A DNA stretch of 64,000 bases from Euptelea pleiosperma (taxonomy: Eukaryota; Streptophyta; Magnoliopsida; Ranunculales; Eupteleaceae). Positions 47,616-58,877 of the stretch are shown here, piece by piece. The position numbers were made by a program, and so were the translations under genes. The notes beneath the pieces are model-generated. The model worked only from the letters and a program-made list of their open reading frames with translations. It made no database searches and was not told where the DNA came from. How positions within the stretch are numbered: the first letter of the stretch is position 1; the number at the start of each line of letters is the position of its first letter. The stretch covers positions 26,109,913-26,173,912 of the forward strand of contig CM068547.1 in the NCBI GenBank assembly GCA_035048495.1, in the 5' to 3' direction.

Positions 47616-50151
47616 TGATATTTGCTCAAAAGTGCTTATTTTAAGCCATTGTCCTTATAGCGTTGTCGCATTCTCCTACGTAAAACTTGTCTTTTCGTCG
47701 ACTTTTTCATATAAGAGTTTCTTCCATTGCGTAGAACGCATTTTTTAGATGAAAATCGACTATTTGCATGAAATATTCGCATTTTGGATAGTCCAGTATC
47801 AAGCCATTTTTGTTGAATCTCATTAGTGCTTTTTCACTTGTAGGAGAGACCCTATCGGGCGATTCTCGAGGACTGGCTGGCCCACGATCAACCACAGAAG
47901 ACTTCTATCAAAGCTTAAAGAGCCAACATGCTAGGATAAAAAGATAGAAGACATGTACGGGCAAAGTTAGAAGATCGTAGAGTCGGAACAAGGACTAAGA
48001 GAGAGAATAATAGCTGGAGACCTAGAGAAGGACTTAGGTGTTAAAGGCCACACCAATTGACATTAAATGATAAGTTTGACTAATTGGTGGAGCGGACGAG
48101 AGAGAATAAAGAAGACCAGGGTTCAAGACCCTCCAATGCTTTTATTTTTGTATTTTTCTCTCACTTCTCTCCTATTTCTCTCTCTGTCTATCTTGGCCCA
48201 TGACCCATGACCCATGACCCATGACCCATGACACATGACCCATACCCATGACCCATGACCCATGTCCATACCCATGCCCCATGCCCATGCCCATGTCCAT
48301 GCCCATTTACAACAACAAGAGAGAATTGGTCTAACTTGACCGATTCTTCTCTCCCCCATATCTCTCTATCCTAGTCACTCTCTCTCTCATCTAACTAACC
48401 CATTCCCAACCGTTGGATCTAGAGAGATCCAACAGTCATCATTTTTACAACAAGCAAAAAAAAAAAAAAAGTCTACAAGAGATCTACGATCTCTCTTTCT
48501 TGGGTTGGTTCCCTCCTCCTTCTCTTCCTCTATTTCTTCTTTCTTTCTCTTCTTCTTCACCCTTCTTCTCCGGCAAGCAACTCAGGCGAGCTCACCATTA
48601 ACGCCTCCACCTCGAGGTGCAAAGCGTCAAATAGCAACGTCTCCTTGCTGCCCATTCCATTCACCACAATCAAAGGCTACAATCCTCAATCCTATTTAGG
48701 TCTATCCAATTGAAGTTGCACCATCTACGTCTTCAATGGTAAGCTTCTTTCTAATTCATCTCTCTAACCTTCCTACCTTCTTTCTCTCTCTTCTTTCTCT
48801 CTCTACCTTTACATGCTTTCTAGGGTAATATTTTAATGGCTTTTTAGATTAATTTGGTTTAATGTTATTTTCGTTGTAAATCATTTGAACAAGTGAAAAA
48901 AGAAGAGAGAGAGCCATTCAAATGCTTTACAACGGAAATAACATTAAACCAAATTAATCTAGAAAGCCATTAAAATATTACCCTGGAAAGCATGTAAAGG
49001 TAGAGAGGAAAAGAAGAGAGAGAAAGAAGGTAAGAAGGTTAGAGAGAAGCTTACCATTGAAGAGGTAGATGGTGCAACTTCGATTGGATAAACCTCAATA
49101 GGATTGAGAATTATAGCCTTTGATTGTAGCAAATAGAATTGGCAGCAAGGAGACGTTATTGTTTAATGCTTTGCACCTCGAGGTGGAGGCGTTAATGGTG
49201 AGCTCGCCGGAGAAGAAGGGTGAAGAAGAAGAGAAAGAAAGAAGAAACAGAGGAAGAGAAGGGGGAGGGAACCAACCCAAGAAGGAGAGATCGTAGATCT
49301 CTTATAGACTTTTTTTTTCTTTTTGCTTGTTGTAAAAATGATGACCGTTGGATCTAGAGAGATCCAACGGTTGGGAATGGGTTAGTTAGATGAGAGAGAG
49401 AGTGACTAGGATAAAGAGATATGGGGAAGAGAAGAATCGGTCAAGTGAAACCAATTCTCTCTTGTTGTTGCAAATGGGCATAGGCATGGGTTCTCTCTTG
49501 TTGTTGCAAATGTGCATGGGTATGGGTCATGGGTCATGGGCATGGGCATGGGTCATGGGTATGGGTCATGGGCCAAGATAGACAAAAAGAAAAATAGGAG
49601 AGAGGTGAGAGAAAAATATAAAAATAAAAGCATTAGAAGGTCTTGAACCCTAGTCTTCTTTATTCTCTCTTGTCCGCTCCACCAATTAGTCAAACTTATC
49701 CTTTGATGTCAATTGGTGTGGCCTTTAACACCTAAGTCCTTCTTTTGGTCTCTAGCTATTATTCTCTCTCTTAGTCCTTGTTCCGACTCTACGATCTTCT
49801 AACTTTGCCCGTACATATTTTATATCTTTTTATCCTAGCATGTTGGCTCTTTAAGCTTTGATAGAAGTCTTCTGTGGTTGATCGTGGGCCAGCCAGTCCT
49901 CGAGAATCGCCCGATAGGGTCTCTTGCAAGTGAAAAAGCATGTAATGAGATTCAACTAAAACGGCTTGATACTAGACTATCCGAAATGCGTATATTTCAT
50001 GCAAATAGTCAATTTTCGTCTAAATAATGCATTTTACTCAATGGAAGAAACTCTTATGTGAAAAAGTCGACAAAAAAATAAGTTTTACGTAGGAGAATGC
50101 GCAACGCTATAAGGATAATGGCTTAAAATAAGCACTTTTGAGTGAATATCA
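47616..50151. mobile_element. Palindromic insertion made of two inverted long-LTR 5' halves
   Basis: 2,536 bp between GTACC duplications (47611-47615 and 50152-50156). The left arm 47616-48889 starts TGATATTTGCTCAAAAGTGC; the right arm 48917-50151 ends in the reverse complement, with a ~27-bp loop between. The arms correspond to roughly the first half of the long LTR family seen at 39348-42024, including a CT-rich stretch and a tandem CCCATGACCCATGA array (48190-48310; reversed at 49480-49575). Both outer ends are therefore the LTR 5' terminus. There is no coding sequence; frames such as 48123-48359 only read the tandem array. Confidence 0.88.
48190..48310. repeat. CCCATGA-type minisatellite
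   Basis: Tandem CCCATGACCCATGA with CCCATGCC variants. The inverted counterpart lies at about 49480-49575 in the other arm and is shorter. Confidence 0.8.
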
Positions 50152-50642
50152 GTACCAAACTGAACAAGCGGACAAGGCTTCTTGGCTGGAAGGGGGTGCG
50201 TGGATTCGTAGCATTGATTCAGAGGACATGGACGCATCGGTAGTAGGCCCTGGCTAAGGTTGGAAGCTATATTTGCAATGGTGCTACGTAGGTAACCTTT
50301 GTTTCATTTAACTTTTCAGTTAGTGATACTTTCCGTCTGAACGTGGTCCCGTGATTTTTCCTTGGCTAAGGTTTCTATGTAAAAATCTCTTATCTTGTGT
50401 GATTGTTTGTTTGTATTCAGCAATCTATCTTGATTAGATCAAACGACGAAAAGAAAATATACTACGGAGGTATATTCGATTTGAGTTGGTTGAGATAATC
50501 TTTTATCAAACAACTACGACATGCAATTTTGTTCCCCTACTATTGACCAGTAAAACTATGTATGTATAATTAATTTTAAATACATAATCAACCCCCCCTT
50601 CTAAGTATATTCGATTAAAGAAAGTGGACCGGTGTAATTATA

Positions 50643-50737
50643 CTTTTGTGTCTCCTTCTTTCTTCTTCTTCTTCTTCTTGTACTTTGAGATCTTCTTAAT
50701 CTCCTTTTCTATTAATATATTTGGACTTATCAAAAAA
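50643..50737 (+). mobile_element. LINE 3' end after the F1-c insertion
   Basis: CTTTT (the duplicate) is followed by a TTC-rich stretch and TCTATTAATATATTTGGAC then TTATCAAAAAAATA. This resembles the short A-rich tail of plant L1 elements and continues the LINE broken at 37064. Confidence 0.6.
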
Positions 50738-51206
50738 ATATGTTCAATTAGAAAATAAAAAATCTAAAAGTGTCCATGAATAATAGATATGTTGTTACTA
50801 AGGGGTTATTTTGGAAATACCGAAGAAATGCATATATATATATATATATATATATAAAGTAATTAAGTTTTTATTAAGGAAATAATGTGGATATATTAAA
50901 ATAATGGCATGGTAACATTGGTAAGTATTTAAGTGGTTTTCAAGGGTTTACATTGAAAATAATATGATGGCATGGACATTACTTATCTTTTACCCAAGTT
51001 TTGGCTTTAAAATAGTAATAGATTGTTTATTATTCAAGATGACAAGCATACGTACTTAACAGATATATGAGTTGATACGTGTGCACTAATGCCAATTGTA
51101 CTTATTTGCAATGTACACCGAGTGAAATTCACAAGATAAAAGCGACTGTTAAATTAATACGTGGCAAATTAGAAGATTTGTTGTGGCGTGCAGGATCTCA
51201 ATTCAT
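50738..51206. other. Spacer with (TA)n
   Basis: AT-rich sequence; (TA)n lies at 50832-50856. No gene is seen. Confidence 0.4.
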
Positions 51207-51522
51207 ACCAAGGTTTTAAAGGACCCGTTATAACGGTCCCTTAACATTAATGTCATGGCCGTTATAATGGGTTACTTCAGTCATGTCCGTAAAAAAATTA
51301 GAATTTTTTTTTACCAATTTATTTGTTTAAAAAAATAAGTAACAGTAAAATGTTTTTTTTTTCAAAATAACATCTAGTATTTTCATTATAAAAATCGTTA
51401 AAAGGGAGAACCCCTTCTTTTGTTGTTAAGCGTAATAACGAGAAAAAAACATAGTCAGTTGGGGGAATTACTATTATAACGACCTTTATTTTTGTTATAA
51501 TGACCATTTTTTAAATTGTGAC
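51207..51522. repeat. AACGG-type MITE relative
   Basis: It starts CCAAGGTTTTAAAGG followed by CCGTTATAACGG. The right part, reversed, gives TTTAAAAAATGGTCATTATA. The ends are eroded; it belongs to the 29340-29754 family by its end sequence and CCGTTA words. Confidence 0.45.
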
Positions 51523-52129
51523 ATAAGCATCCATAATGTACATTTAATACTCTTGAAATACAAAAATGGATCCCCACGTTCAAGATTTTACCAAATTCGA
51601 TGGACAATCCTAACCATCTGCCACATTGCAATCTTCGTACAATCATAAGTTGGAAAAGTTTTGGGTGGTGTTAGGATTTTCCCTTGCACAATACTATAGC
51701 ATTGTAGTTCCAAGGTCCAAACTATTGGTCATCAAGATCCTATCACATGAATTATAATGTTATCTCTAAGATATTGGTTAGTTACATGACAAGATTATTG
51801 CAGGGTCAATTTTTAGCTTAAAAGGGTAAACCGACCCAATACCTCAATTGCCCAACTTGAAGGGCCGTCTACATGTTTGTATGATATGAATTCGGAACTC
51901 GTCAACTCAAGTCGGGTTAGGGAGCCTTGTGAGAGAGAGAGAGAGAGAGAGAGAGAATTAGGGCAAAGTTTCTGCGGGATGCATATTTTTTGGATTGGGA
52001 CCCCCCCAATCAATCGGCCTAACAAAGGAAGGAATCAAAATCATATTCAAAAATTTTGTTTTTCAATCTTCCACCTCTTGTTCGACCTTGGGGCTTAACT
52101 CTCTTTATAAAAAGCCATCTCTTGGAGCT
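51523..52129. other. Spacer with (GA)n
   Basis: No gene is seen. A pure (GA)n run lies at 51931-51956. Confidence 0.4.
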
Positions 52130-52905
52130 TTATTTATCCTTGGGCTGAGCCTCCCGAGAGAAAACCCAAATTAGTCATTTGAATCCCTTTAGGTTTTTCC
52201 TCTCTATGATCATAGCTTGAAGTTTCCACTCATTGACAAGCTGGATCAAAACCTCTACCTAGGTTATCATTAGTATTCAACTTAGTTAGCTAGAGAGTAC
52301 CATGTGTGACTCAATTGCTAATGAGCAACATTGAGGAGTCCGGGTGTACTGAATCCTTCACTTTCGAGACTAGACCGACAAGTGAGAATATGATCGGGGT
52401 GTACCGATCGAACGGCAGGTTTGGGGTGTACCAAACTGAATAGCGATAAAGGAATATTGGTTAAAAGAGCGCTCGTGGATTCGATGTATGGGGGTAATGG
52501 ATGTGGACGCACCGACAATTGACATGAGGGTTGTATGTTGTCGGAACGATGCTGCATATGTAACTTCTGTAACTCGTAATGTTTCAATTAGTGATACTTT
52601 ACGTTTGGACATGGTCCTGTGGTTTTTTCATTGGCTAAGGTTTCCACAATAAAATTACATGTGTAGTGGTTTGTTTATTTATATTATGTACCTTTTTAGA
52701 TTATAACGAATGGCTAAGAAATAATATCTCACAAAGATATATTCAATCAAATTCGGTTGTGATAATCATTATTAAAATCACCAGTAACTGTATGCGATAT
52801 CACCTACCCAGTCTAGTAATTTGAATTAAGTTGTTAATATTAATCGATAATTTTAAAATACTTATTCAACCCCTTATAGGTATCTAGGAGATCGAAAGAC
52901 AAACT
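52130..52905 (+). repeat. F1-e: diverged F1-type LTR fragment
   Basis: The same series of blocks as the second half of the F1-c LTR occurs in order: CCATGTGTGACTCAA, GGGTGTACTGAATCCTTCAC, AGGTTTGGGGTGTACC, TTAGTGATACTTTACGT, GGTTTCCACA and TACTTATTCAACCCC. It is more diverged than F1-a, F1-b or F1-c and lacks a recognisable AATCGATT cluster. Confidence 0.65.
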
Positions 52906-54156
52906 TTTAAAGATCACTGGTGCTCTTCTCTAGTTCTCGCTGATATTCTCTGAGATATGATCTAGTGGTGGTTATTTTTCTAATTGGCCTTTTAGTTGAT
53001 CATTCTCCTCTTGTAGTTGAATGATTTGTTATCGTTGATTATCTTGCTCCTTTATTCTTCTCTTCTCAGTGATTGTATCTCTGAGATCATCTTGTAGATT
53101 ACGACCTTTCCCACTCTTGAGATTCATGCTCCTGGTGTTCACTATTCTTAATCGGTTCCTCTTTGATGTAAGAAGCTTACTCTCACTTTCCATAAACGAC
53201 ACCAAAAGATGTGGGGAAAAATATATGATCAATCCCACACAATCTTTGAGAAAATGTGTGATTCTCCTTTTGATGTAAATTTGATGGTTTGATTGAATCT
53301 TGAGCTTTTGAGTCCGATTTTTCTCCTTTGCGTTGATGATTAGTTGTCTCTTCCAATGGTGATGGTGGTGTACCTATCAAAAACACTCCGACGATCTAGT
53401 CAATTTGTGTTCTCAATTGAGGGATGAAAGAAGAAAATCTCTTAGTCGAGCTATCTACTTTTCTGATTTCGATTCATTTTCTCCTTGTGGAAGAAAGATA
53501 GAGTCCCTTCATGTACTTGCTCGGCTCATATATATAGCTCCCTGATGATTTGTACTCCCCCATTTCTGTTTGGGAATTGTTTGCCTTACTTACTTCTCAT
53601 TGGTCAGATCTGTTTCAGAGGAATCTTGTCTGACACAATTCCCTCCTTGTTGGATATGAACTTATCCCTTTATAGATCTCAACTACTTGCGTACAGAGGA
53701 GATTTGTTTTAGGAGATGGCGGGTGTTTTAATCGGCAGCTAGATCTCCTGCCACATATAATATTTGTAGTGGTAATATGTATTATGATAAGTCCCCAGTT
53801 TGAGAAATTTTGTCTATCCGTTTGCCATAAAATAGTCGTTGAAACTTTCCGATAAGGGCTGTATGCCTGATCGACAACTATGTTGCTAAGACTTATCAGG
53901 AAGGGTTGTATGCCTGACCGACAAGTAGGTTGATGACAACTTGTCAGGAATGGTTGCATGCCTGACCGATAAGTATGTTGATGACAACTTGTCGGGAAGG
54001 GTTGTATGCCTAACTGGTAAATAAGTTGTTGAGACTCAGGAAGGGTTGTAAGCCTGAACAAAAATTAGGTTGATGATAACTTTTCGGGAAGGGTTGTATA
54101 CTTGACCGACAAGTAGGCTGATGACAACTTGACAACTTGTCGGGAAGGGTTGTAAT
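52906..54156 (-). repeat. LTR-like remnant with a 48-bp minisatellite
   Basis: GTGGTGTACCTATC followed by AAAAACACTCCGACG (~53367) is a word typical of plant gypsy LTRs. At 53855-54156 seven units with GGGTTGTATGCCTGACCGAC lie 44-55 bp apart (start words at 53855, 53903, 53951, 53999, 54043, 54092 and 54147). The F2-b LTR starts immediately after. No coding motif is seen. Confidence 0.45.
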
Positions 54157-55198
54157 TGAAGTTCCCTTGATATTGATACAAGAGGACTTAAAGGGGAGGT
54201 GAATAGGTTTATTAATTTTAACCTAAGTTGGTTGCTAATATGCTTGGATAGATTAATCAATCAAAGCAGTAATAGTAAATAGAAAATAATCCACAACACA
54301 AGTATTTATAGTGGTTCGGTTAATCAACACCTATGTCCACTTTCAATTCTAGTTGCTCTTATGAGCTTGGTACCTTTTTAATTCAATATCTAAGAACCTT
54401 ACAATATTGAATAGGGTCAAGAACCCAATCCCGATCGCAATCGATATTAAGTGGAGTAAGGTCAAAACCTAATTAACTCCTTGCTCAGTCAAGAATCTAG
54501 TACTTGACTAGAGCAGCACAACAGTAAGAGGATAATATAATAATCAGGAAAGTTTTTCTAGGAAAAACTATCAACTAACAACCAAAGTTACCTCCCAATC
54601 GAAATTGAAGAGGAACAAAGCTTTGATGTTGCTGAAGCTTAAGATCGCAATCGATATTAAGGGAGAGCACTTTTCGACACCGCTAGAATAGGGTTGTTTC
54701 TGAGATCAATCGACCGGTGGTCATTTCCCACTGGCCGACCCATTCCCAAGTCCGATCGACCCCTCTGATAATTTTGCATAATTAGGGTTTCTTTTGATGA
54801 GGGTTCCTTCTAATAAGTTGGGGGGATTTGATTAAGTCCTAGCGGCCCTTTATTGGTCTTTCCATGTCCATGAGCTCCAGTCTTTGTTGTACATCAAGAA
54901 TTGTCTCTCAGCGAATGGAGAGATGCACGTTCTGAAGTGCGTGGCAATCAACTAGTAGAGGTTACATAAATACCCAGGGTTGTTCTAAAATTGACAACAC
55001 AAGGAGTATACTTGTTAATCTCTTGCTTTGTGAATTTCAGGACAAAATATACAATGGCTCTTCCCTTGACAATGATCTAACCTACCCTACCCAACATAAA
55101 TAAATGTATCGGGTTGCAAAGAGAGGCACCAACATATACTTTGTTACGTCTTGACAATTACATCATAAACAAAAGATGACAAATAGATAGGGATTTTA
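54157..55198 (-). repeat. F2-b 3' LTR
   Basis: About 1.04 kb. The 3' end is clear; the 5' end is set by the purine tract and has lost its TG. GATCGACC and ATCGACCGG words occur at 54705-54765. Confidence 0.55.
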
Positions 55199-55595
55199 CT
55201 CCCCCTTAGTTTATGGTTAGTTTAGAGAATTAAAGTTTTTAGAAGTTATGGTTTTACCAAAATTAGATTATCAAGTCCACAAAGTCTAATGACTACCTGA
55301 GTCCATTGATCAAAAGTTTACCAATTAAATTTTGTCAAGCCAATGATAAGTAGTTCTCCCAAGAAAGAATGAGAGACACTTGGCCTGCTTAATAATGGTA
55401 TGTCCCATTTTCCTTAGACATAGACTCTTCTTAATGTCAATTTAAAGGAACTCACTAGAGTGACATTGATCATTAAAATTCGACCTCCTCCTTAGTTGAG
55501 TAACCACATCAAGGATGATTGTTCATCTTGGAAAGAGTTGAGTTGTTGATTGGGTCAGAGGGAAAATCTCGAGGATCAGAGTCAAGTATAGGAAC

Positions 55596-56331
55596 CTACA
55601 AATGCTGGAGAATGTCAGTGACTAGGTAATCATAAGGAAGTACCCTATTAGATACGTGTGAGTCAACAACATCTAACATCTGTCGAAACATGATGTAGGG
55701 AATATCAAGAGAAACGGATGACTCTAGACAATGCATGATGTGCAAAGCAGTGGAGCTAATCTCATCACGGTGACCCTTTTTGGGGATCAAGTTGTGTGAC
55801 AAGATGAGAAATAGAACTCGGTGAAATGGTTTTAAAAGGATGGCTTTACAGTTTGTCATACTCCTAGGCCACGGGAAGGACTTGGTAAAAAGATCTTCAA
55901 TGATTTGAATTTTGTTATCTAGAGGGATATCTGGAGGGTATGGAGTAGCATTACTGGGTTGACTGATCCCAATGACGGAGGATATCAAATTGGGGGTGAT
56001 AGTCATGACTACACCCCTTACAATGGTTTTAAATTTAGGAGGGTTCTTAGTTTCTGCATGGACATTGTAATTGAACGTGACGGACAAGAATGGGCAAAGT
56101 CATGGCATTAAATTCGAGAAGAGGAATCCATCCTACCTCTTCAAAAATCTTTTGGATTTTGACAAGAATGCCATGATCGTAGATGATGTTGCATGTACTC
56201 ATATCTTGCCTCGTCGTTGATGAACATGGGGAATTGTTCTCCTTCATTTTCTCTTGCCAAGTGTCATCCACGTTGTTTCCCTCTTGAAGCCATTTAGAGA
56301 TTTTTAGGGCTAGGTTTTGAAAAAGGGGCAA
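55596..56331 (-). pseudogene. F2-b ORF2, plant-transposon-protein-like
   Basis: Two overlapping frames (56047-56331 and 55596-56087) read as one protein with a frameshift near 56060. The first has KIQKIFEEVGWIPLLEFNA and LPILVRHVQ. The second has MTITPNLISSVIGISQP, matching the ITPDLIS...LDIPRP region of F1 ORF2, then FHRVLFLILSHNLIPKKGHR. The shared core links it to the PF20167-like ORF2 of F1, though the sequence is well diverged. The role is unknown. Confidence 0.6.
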
Positions 56332-56431
56332 AATCTAGGATCAATGGTTGTCTATGGGGTTTAGAGGGATGGGGATAGACTAAGGTTTAGAGAGGATATG
56401 AAAGAATGAGGGAAGAAGGTGAAATTTAGGG

Positions 56432-56563
56432 TTTTATAACCTAACAAAAAACTTCAGGACTGATTTTTGTAAGTTCTTCTCAACCTTTGAAGAGCGTCTG
56501 GTGAATCCGCATTGGAATATATTTTCAAAATATGTATATATGTATACTAGTCCAGTCGACCAG
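56432..56563 (-). promoter_or_regulatory. F2-b GTCGAC site and TATAAAA upstream of ORF2
   Basis: On the minus strand CTGGTCGACTGGA (56552-56563) lies about 115 bp upstream of TATAAAA (56432-56438), which lies about 100 bp upstream of the ORF2 start at 56331. The layout parallels F1, but only one exact palindrome is kept. Confidence 0.4.
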
Positions 56564-56610
56564 TCTATCCAGACTGGTGGCTCCCACTTTTCAAGACAAG
56601 TTTTCTTAGA

Positions 56611-57079
56611 CACTACAAGAAAATTGATTTTTAGTGGCGAACTATTAGCGGCGGCTAGCAAAACACCACCGCTATAAAGGGTTTTAATGACGGTCAGTTC
56701 TTTGGCCGCCTCTAAAGGCTCGAAAATAAATGGATGGAAAAAATCTGGTTACTTTTAGTTGCAGTCAGCTCTCTTGTCGTCGATAATCATTCATATAGAG
56801 GCGGTTTTTTACTGACCGCCGCTATAGGTGTACTATTTTTGGCGGTCAAATAGATGACCGCAGCTAAAAGCTTACTTATAGGGGTGGTCAGATGTTGGCC
56901 GCCACTAATACCTTTTTATTAAAAAATAATAGAAATCAGATCTCACTTTCCTCTTTTTGATTTCTTTCCCTCCTCTTTTCCCTCTCTCCCTTTCTCTGAG
57001 TTGAGGTCGAAACCCCATCACCACTTCCATTTCTCCGTCGACTCGCTGTCTATGCCCTATCATCGTCGTGTGACGAACA
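56611..57079 (+). mobile_element. CACTA (En/Spm-like) transposon end
   Basis: It begins CACTACAAGAAAATTGA, the standard plant CACTA terminus. Subterminal repeats follow (AGCGGCGGC, GACGGTCAGT, GGCGGTC, GACCGCCGC, TGGCCGCC) in both orientations up to about 56915. After that a CT-rich, 5'-leader-like stretch runs to about 57079. No transposase and no right end (TTTTCTTGTAGTG) were found, so it is truncated. Confidence 0.8.
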
Positions 57080-58494
57080 ATATTTTGATAAGTCATTGTA
57101 CTTTACTGTCTAATCAAACCCAAATCTATAAAAGCCAAATCAACGATTTATGTATAGTACAAATACGGGGTTAAACCACAAGAAGGGGTGAGAATAGTGA
57201 AATTAACTTAATCAACCAAAAATGATTCTAACAAAAAAAATGATTTATAACTTATATTTAAGAGAACGAGTTTTTTACCGATCATCAACAGAGGTTGTCA
57301 ATCTCTCTAATGACCGGAAAACATTACACTTTATAATCAAAACTAAACTAAAAAAAGATAAAATTACAAGAAGAACAAAGGAAAGGCTAAAAGAAATAAA
57401 ATAAAAAAAAGATCCGATGCTAATCGAAAACTATAGCCGGGAAATGTGTGTAGCCAAGAGATATGTCCAGCCGGAGAGCAGCCAAAAGAAGAACTCCTTC
57501 CATCGTCCATTGAATGTCATTTTATAAGCTGGGATGTGTGACATTCTTTCCATCTTTAGTGAATTAAGACTTTCTTTTCTTAGAAAAATATTTTTAAAGA
57601 TGGAAATAATTATATGAAATATATATTTTTTTTCTAAATAGAATCACTCACCAAATTATTATTTTGAAACTTTCTTTTGAAAATCAAAAAAATATTCTTT
57701 TATTTTTCAATATGGAATCAATCACTAATTTATTATTTTAAAACTTCTTTTTGAAAACCAATGAAATATTCTTCTACTTTTCAAAAGGAATTTTTCTTTA
57801 GATAAGATATTTATTTCTTAAACATTCCATCATTTTTTAATTTCAAAATTAAAACTATTATTTTATTTTTGGAAAGCCATCCTCATGCCTTTTGTAATTT
57901 GGACCGTTCATTTTGTTGTAATCTCAACCACCTTGGTCCATGCTTAGTCCACCAACTTGACCAAATACATTGGCCCACTGCAATAGACCCCTTCTTGGCC
58001 CAACTTCGTGGCCCATCTACGTAATCCCAGCTTTTGCTTAGATTTGAGCTTTTGTACATAAGCTTTTTAGCTTAGACTTATGCTCGCTTTAGTCTTGGGC
58101 TCGGGAATCTAATGAAATAAAATTATTAATATAAAGTAATTTATTATTATTAAGAGAAATCTAGTATACAATTGGTGAAAAGAGAATATCTTATTTTTCA
58201 TGTAAATTTGAGGATTTATATAGGATAATTCTAATAATCAAAGAAGGAAAAAAGGGGTAAAAATACATAAAATGATAACTTATCGTCGTGCCTTTCATTG
58301 GTAAGTTCGGTTTTCTGATTTTTCCGTTTTAATCATCCGTTTGAAACCTGATGTTTGTTTTCTTCTAAAATAATGTTCATATTCCATGAAATCAACCCAT
58401 GAAATTGCTTTCCATGATGAAATCATGTATGTGAACACATTTTCACACACAATTTCACACAAGAAATAGTCTTGGGCCAATATATAAAGGTTCA
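57080..58494. other. AT-rich spacer with a ~74-bp duplication
   Basis: GAATCACTCACCAAATTATT at 57641 and a GAATCAATCACTAATTTATT counterpart at 57715 mark a two-copy tandem of ~74 bp. No gene is recognised. Confidence 0.4.
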
Positions 58495-58877
58495 GGCTCC
58501 AGTTACCGTCCTAAACTGACATGCTCCACTCACAGGACACAATATGAGCCACGTGGCACACCCTAAGAGTACTCTAACCATATGGATGTTTGGCCAATCC
58601 TTATGTGGACCTACAAACCAAAAATCAGCTTGATTAGTGGTTTATAGGTGTTGAATTGGACTTTTTTTCATGGGTAATCTCAATTATGGGAATTTGAGAA
58701 GTATTTGAGGTACAAAGATCAAACACCTAGAAATCACTAATCAGGCTGATGTTTGGTTTGTAGGTCAAACTAGGGATTGGCCAAACATCTATACGGTTAG
58801 AGTCCTCTAAGAGTGAGCCAGTGGCTCATATTGTGTCTTGTAATTGGAGCCTATCATTTCAGGGCAGTAAGTGGAGC
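58495..58877. mobile_element. Fold-back MITE, GGCTCC ends
   Basis: 383 bp with inverted arms of about 140 bp: GGCTCCAGTTACCGTCCT on the left and, reversed, GGCTCCACTTACTGCCCT on the right; both continue to GACACAATATGAGCCAC. The inner arms hold the CTAACC(A/G)TAT(G/A)GATGTTTGG module. The target duplication is unclear. Confidence 0.75.

Larger units (their letters stand above)
37070..50642 (+). mobile_element. F1-c: complete pol-less LTR retrotransposon with nested insertions
   Basis: Structure in order: 5' LTR (37070-38432), primer-binding site (38435-38446), gag (38520-43146, interrupted by a solo LTR), non-coding spacer (43147-44617) with an internal AATCGATT cluster, ORF2 (44618-45867), polypurine tract (46487-46498) and 3' LTR (46499-50642, interrupted by a palindrome). 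It is flanked by CTTTT on both sides and lies inside the 3' untranslated region of a LINE. Without its insertions it is about 8.3 kb. No protease, integrase, reverse transcriptase or RNase H motif is found, so it is non-autonomous. The LTRs differ mainly by C/T and G/A transitions, consistent with methylated, ageing DNA. Confidence 0.9.
46499..50642 (+). repeat. F1-c 3' LTR (split)
   Basis: It begins TGTAAGGAATATTTTCATAT and ends GGTGTAATTATA. Without the palindromic insertion and its duplicated GTACC it is about 1.6 kb, like the F1-b LTR. It contains an AATCGATT cluster (about 46850-47170) and TATAAATA (47253-47260). Confidence 0.92.
54157..56610 (-). mobile_element. F2-b: 3' part of an F2-type element
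   Basis: On the minus strand: upstream region with GTCGAC (56552-56563), ORF2 (55596-56331), a spacer, a purine tract AAGGGGGAG (about 55200-55209) and a 3' LTR (about 54157-55198). The LTR ends AAGGGAACTTCA, close to the F2 LTR end AAGGGAATTTCA. The rest of the element is missing beyond 56610, where a CACTA end begins. Confidence 0.65.

Noticed and set aside
48123..48359. ORF with repeated Met-Gly-His/Trp residues, and its mirror at 49390-49581
   Set aside because: They read the CCCATGA minisatellite in the two palindrome arms.
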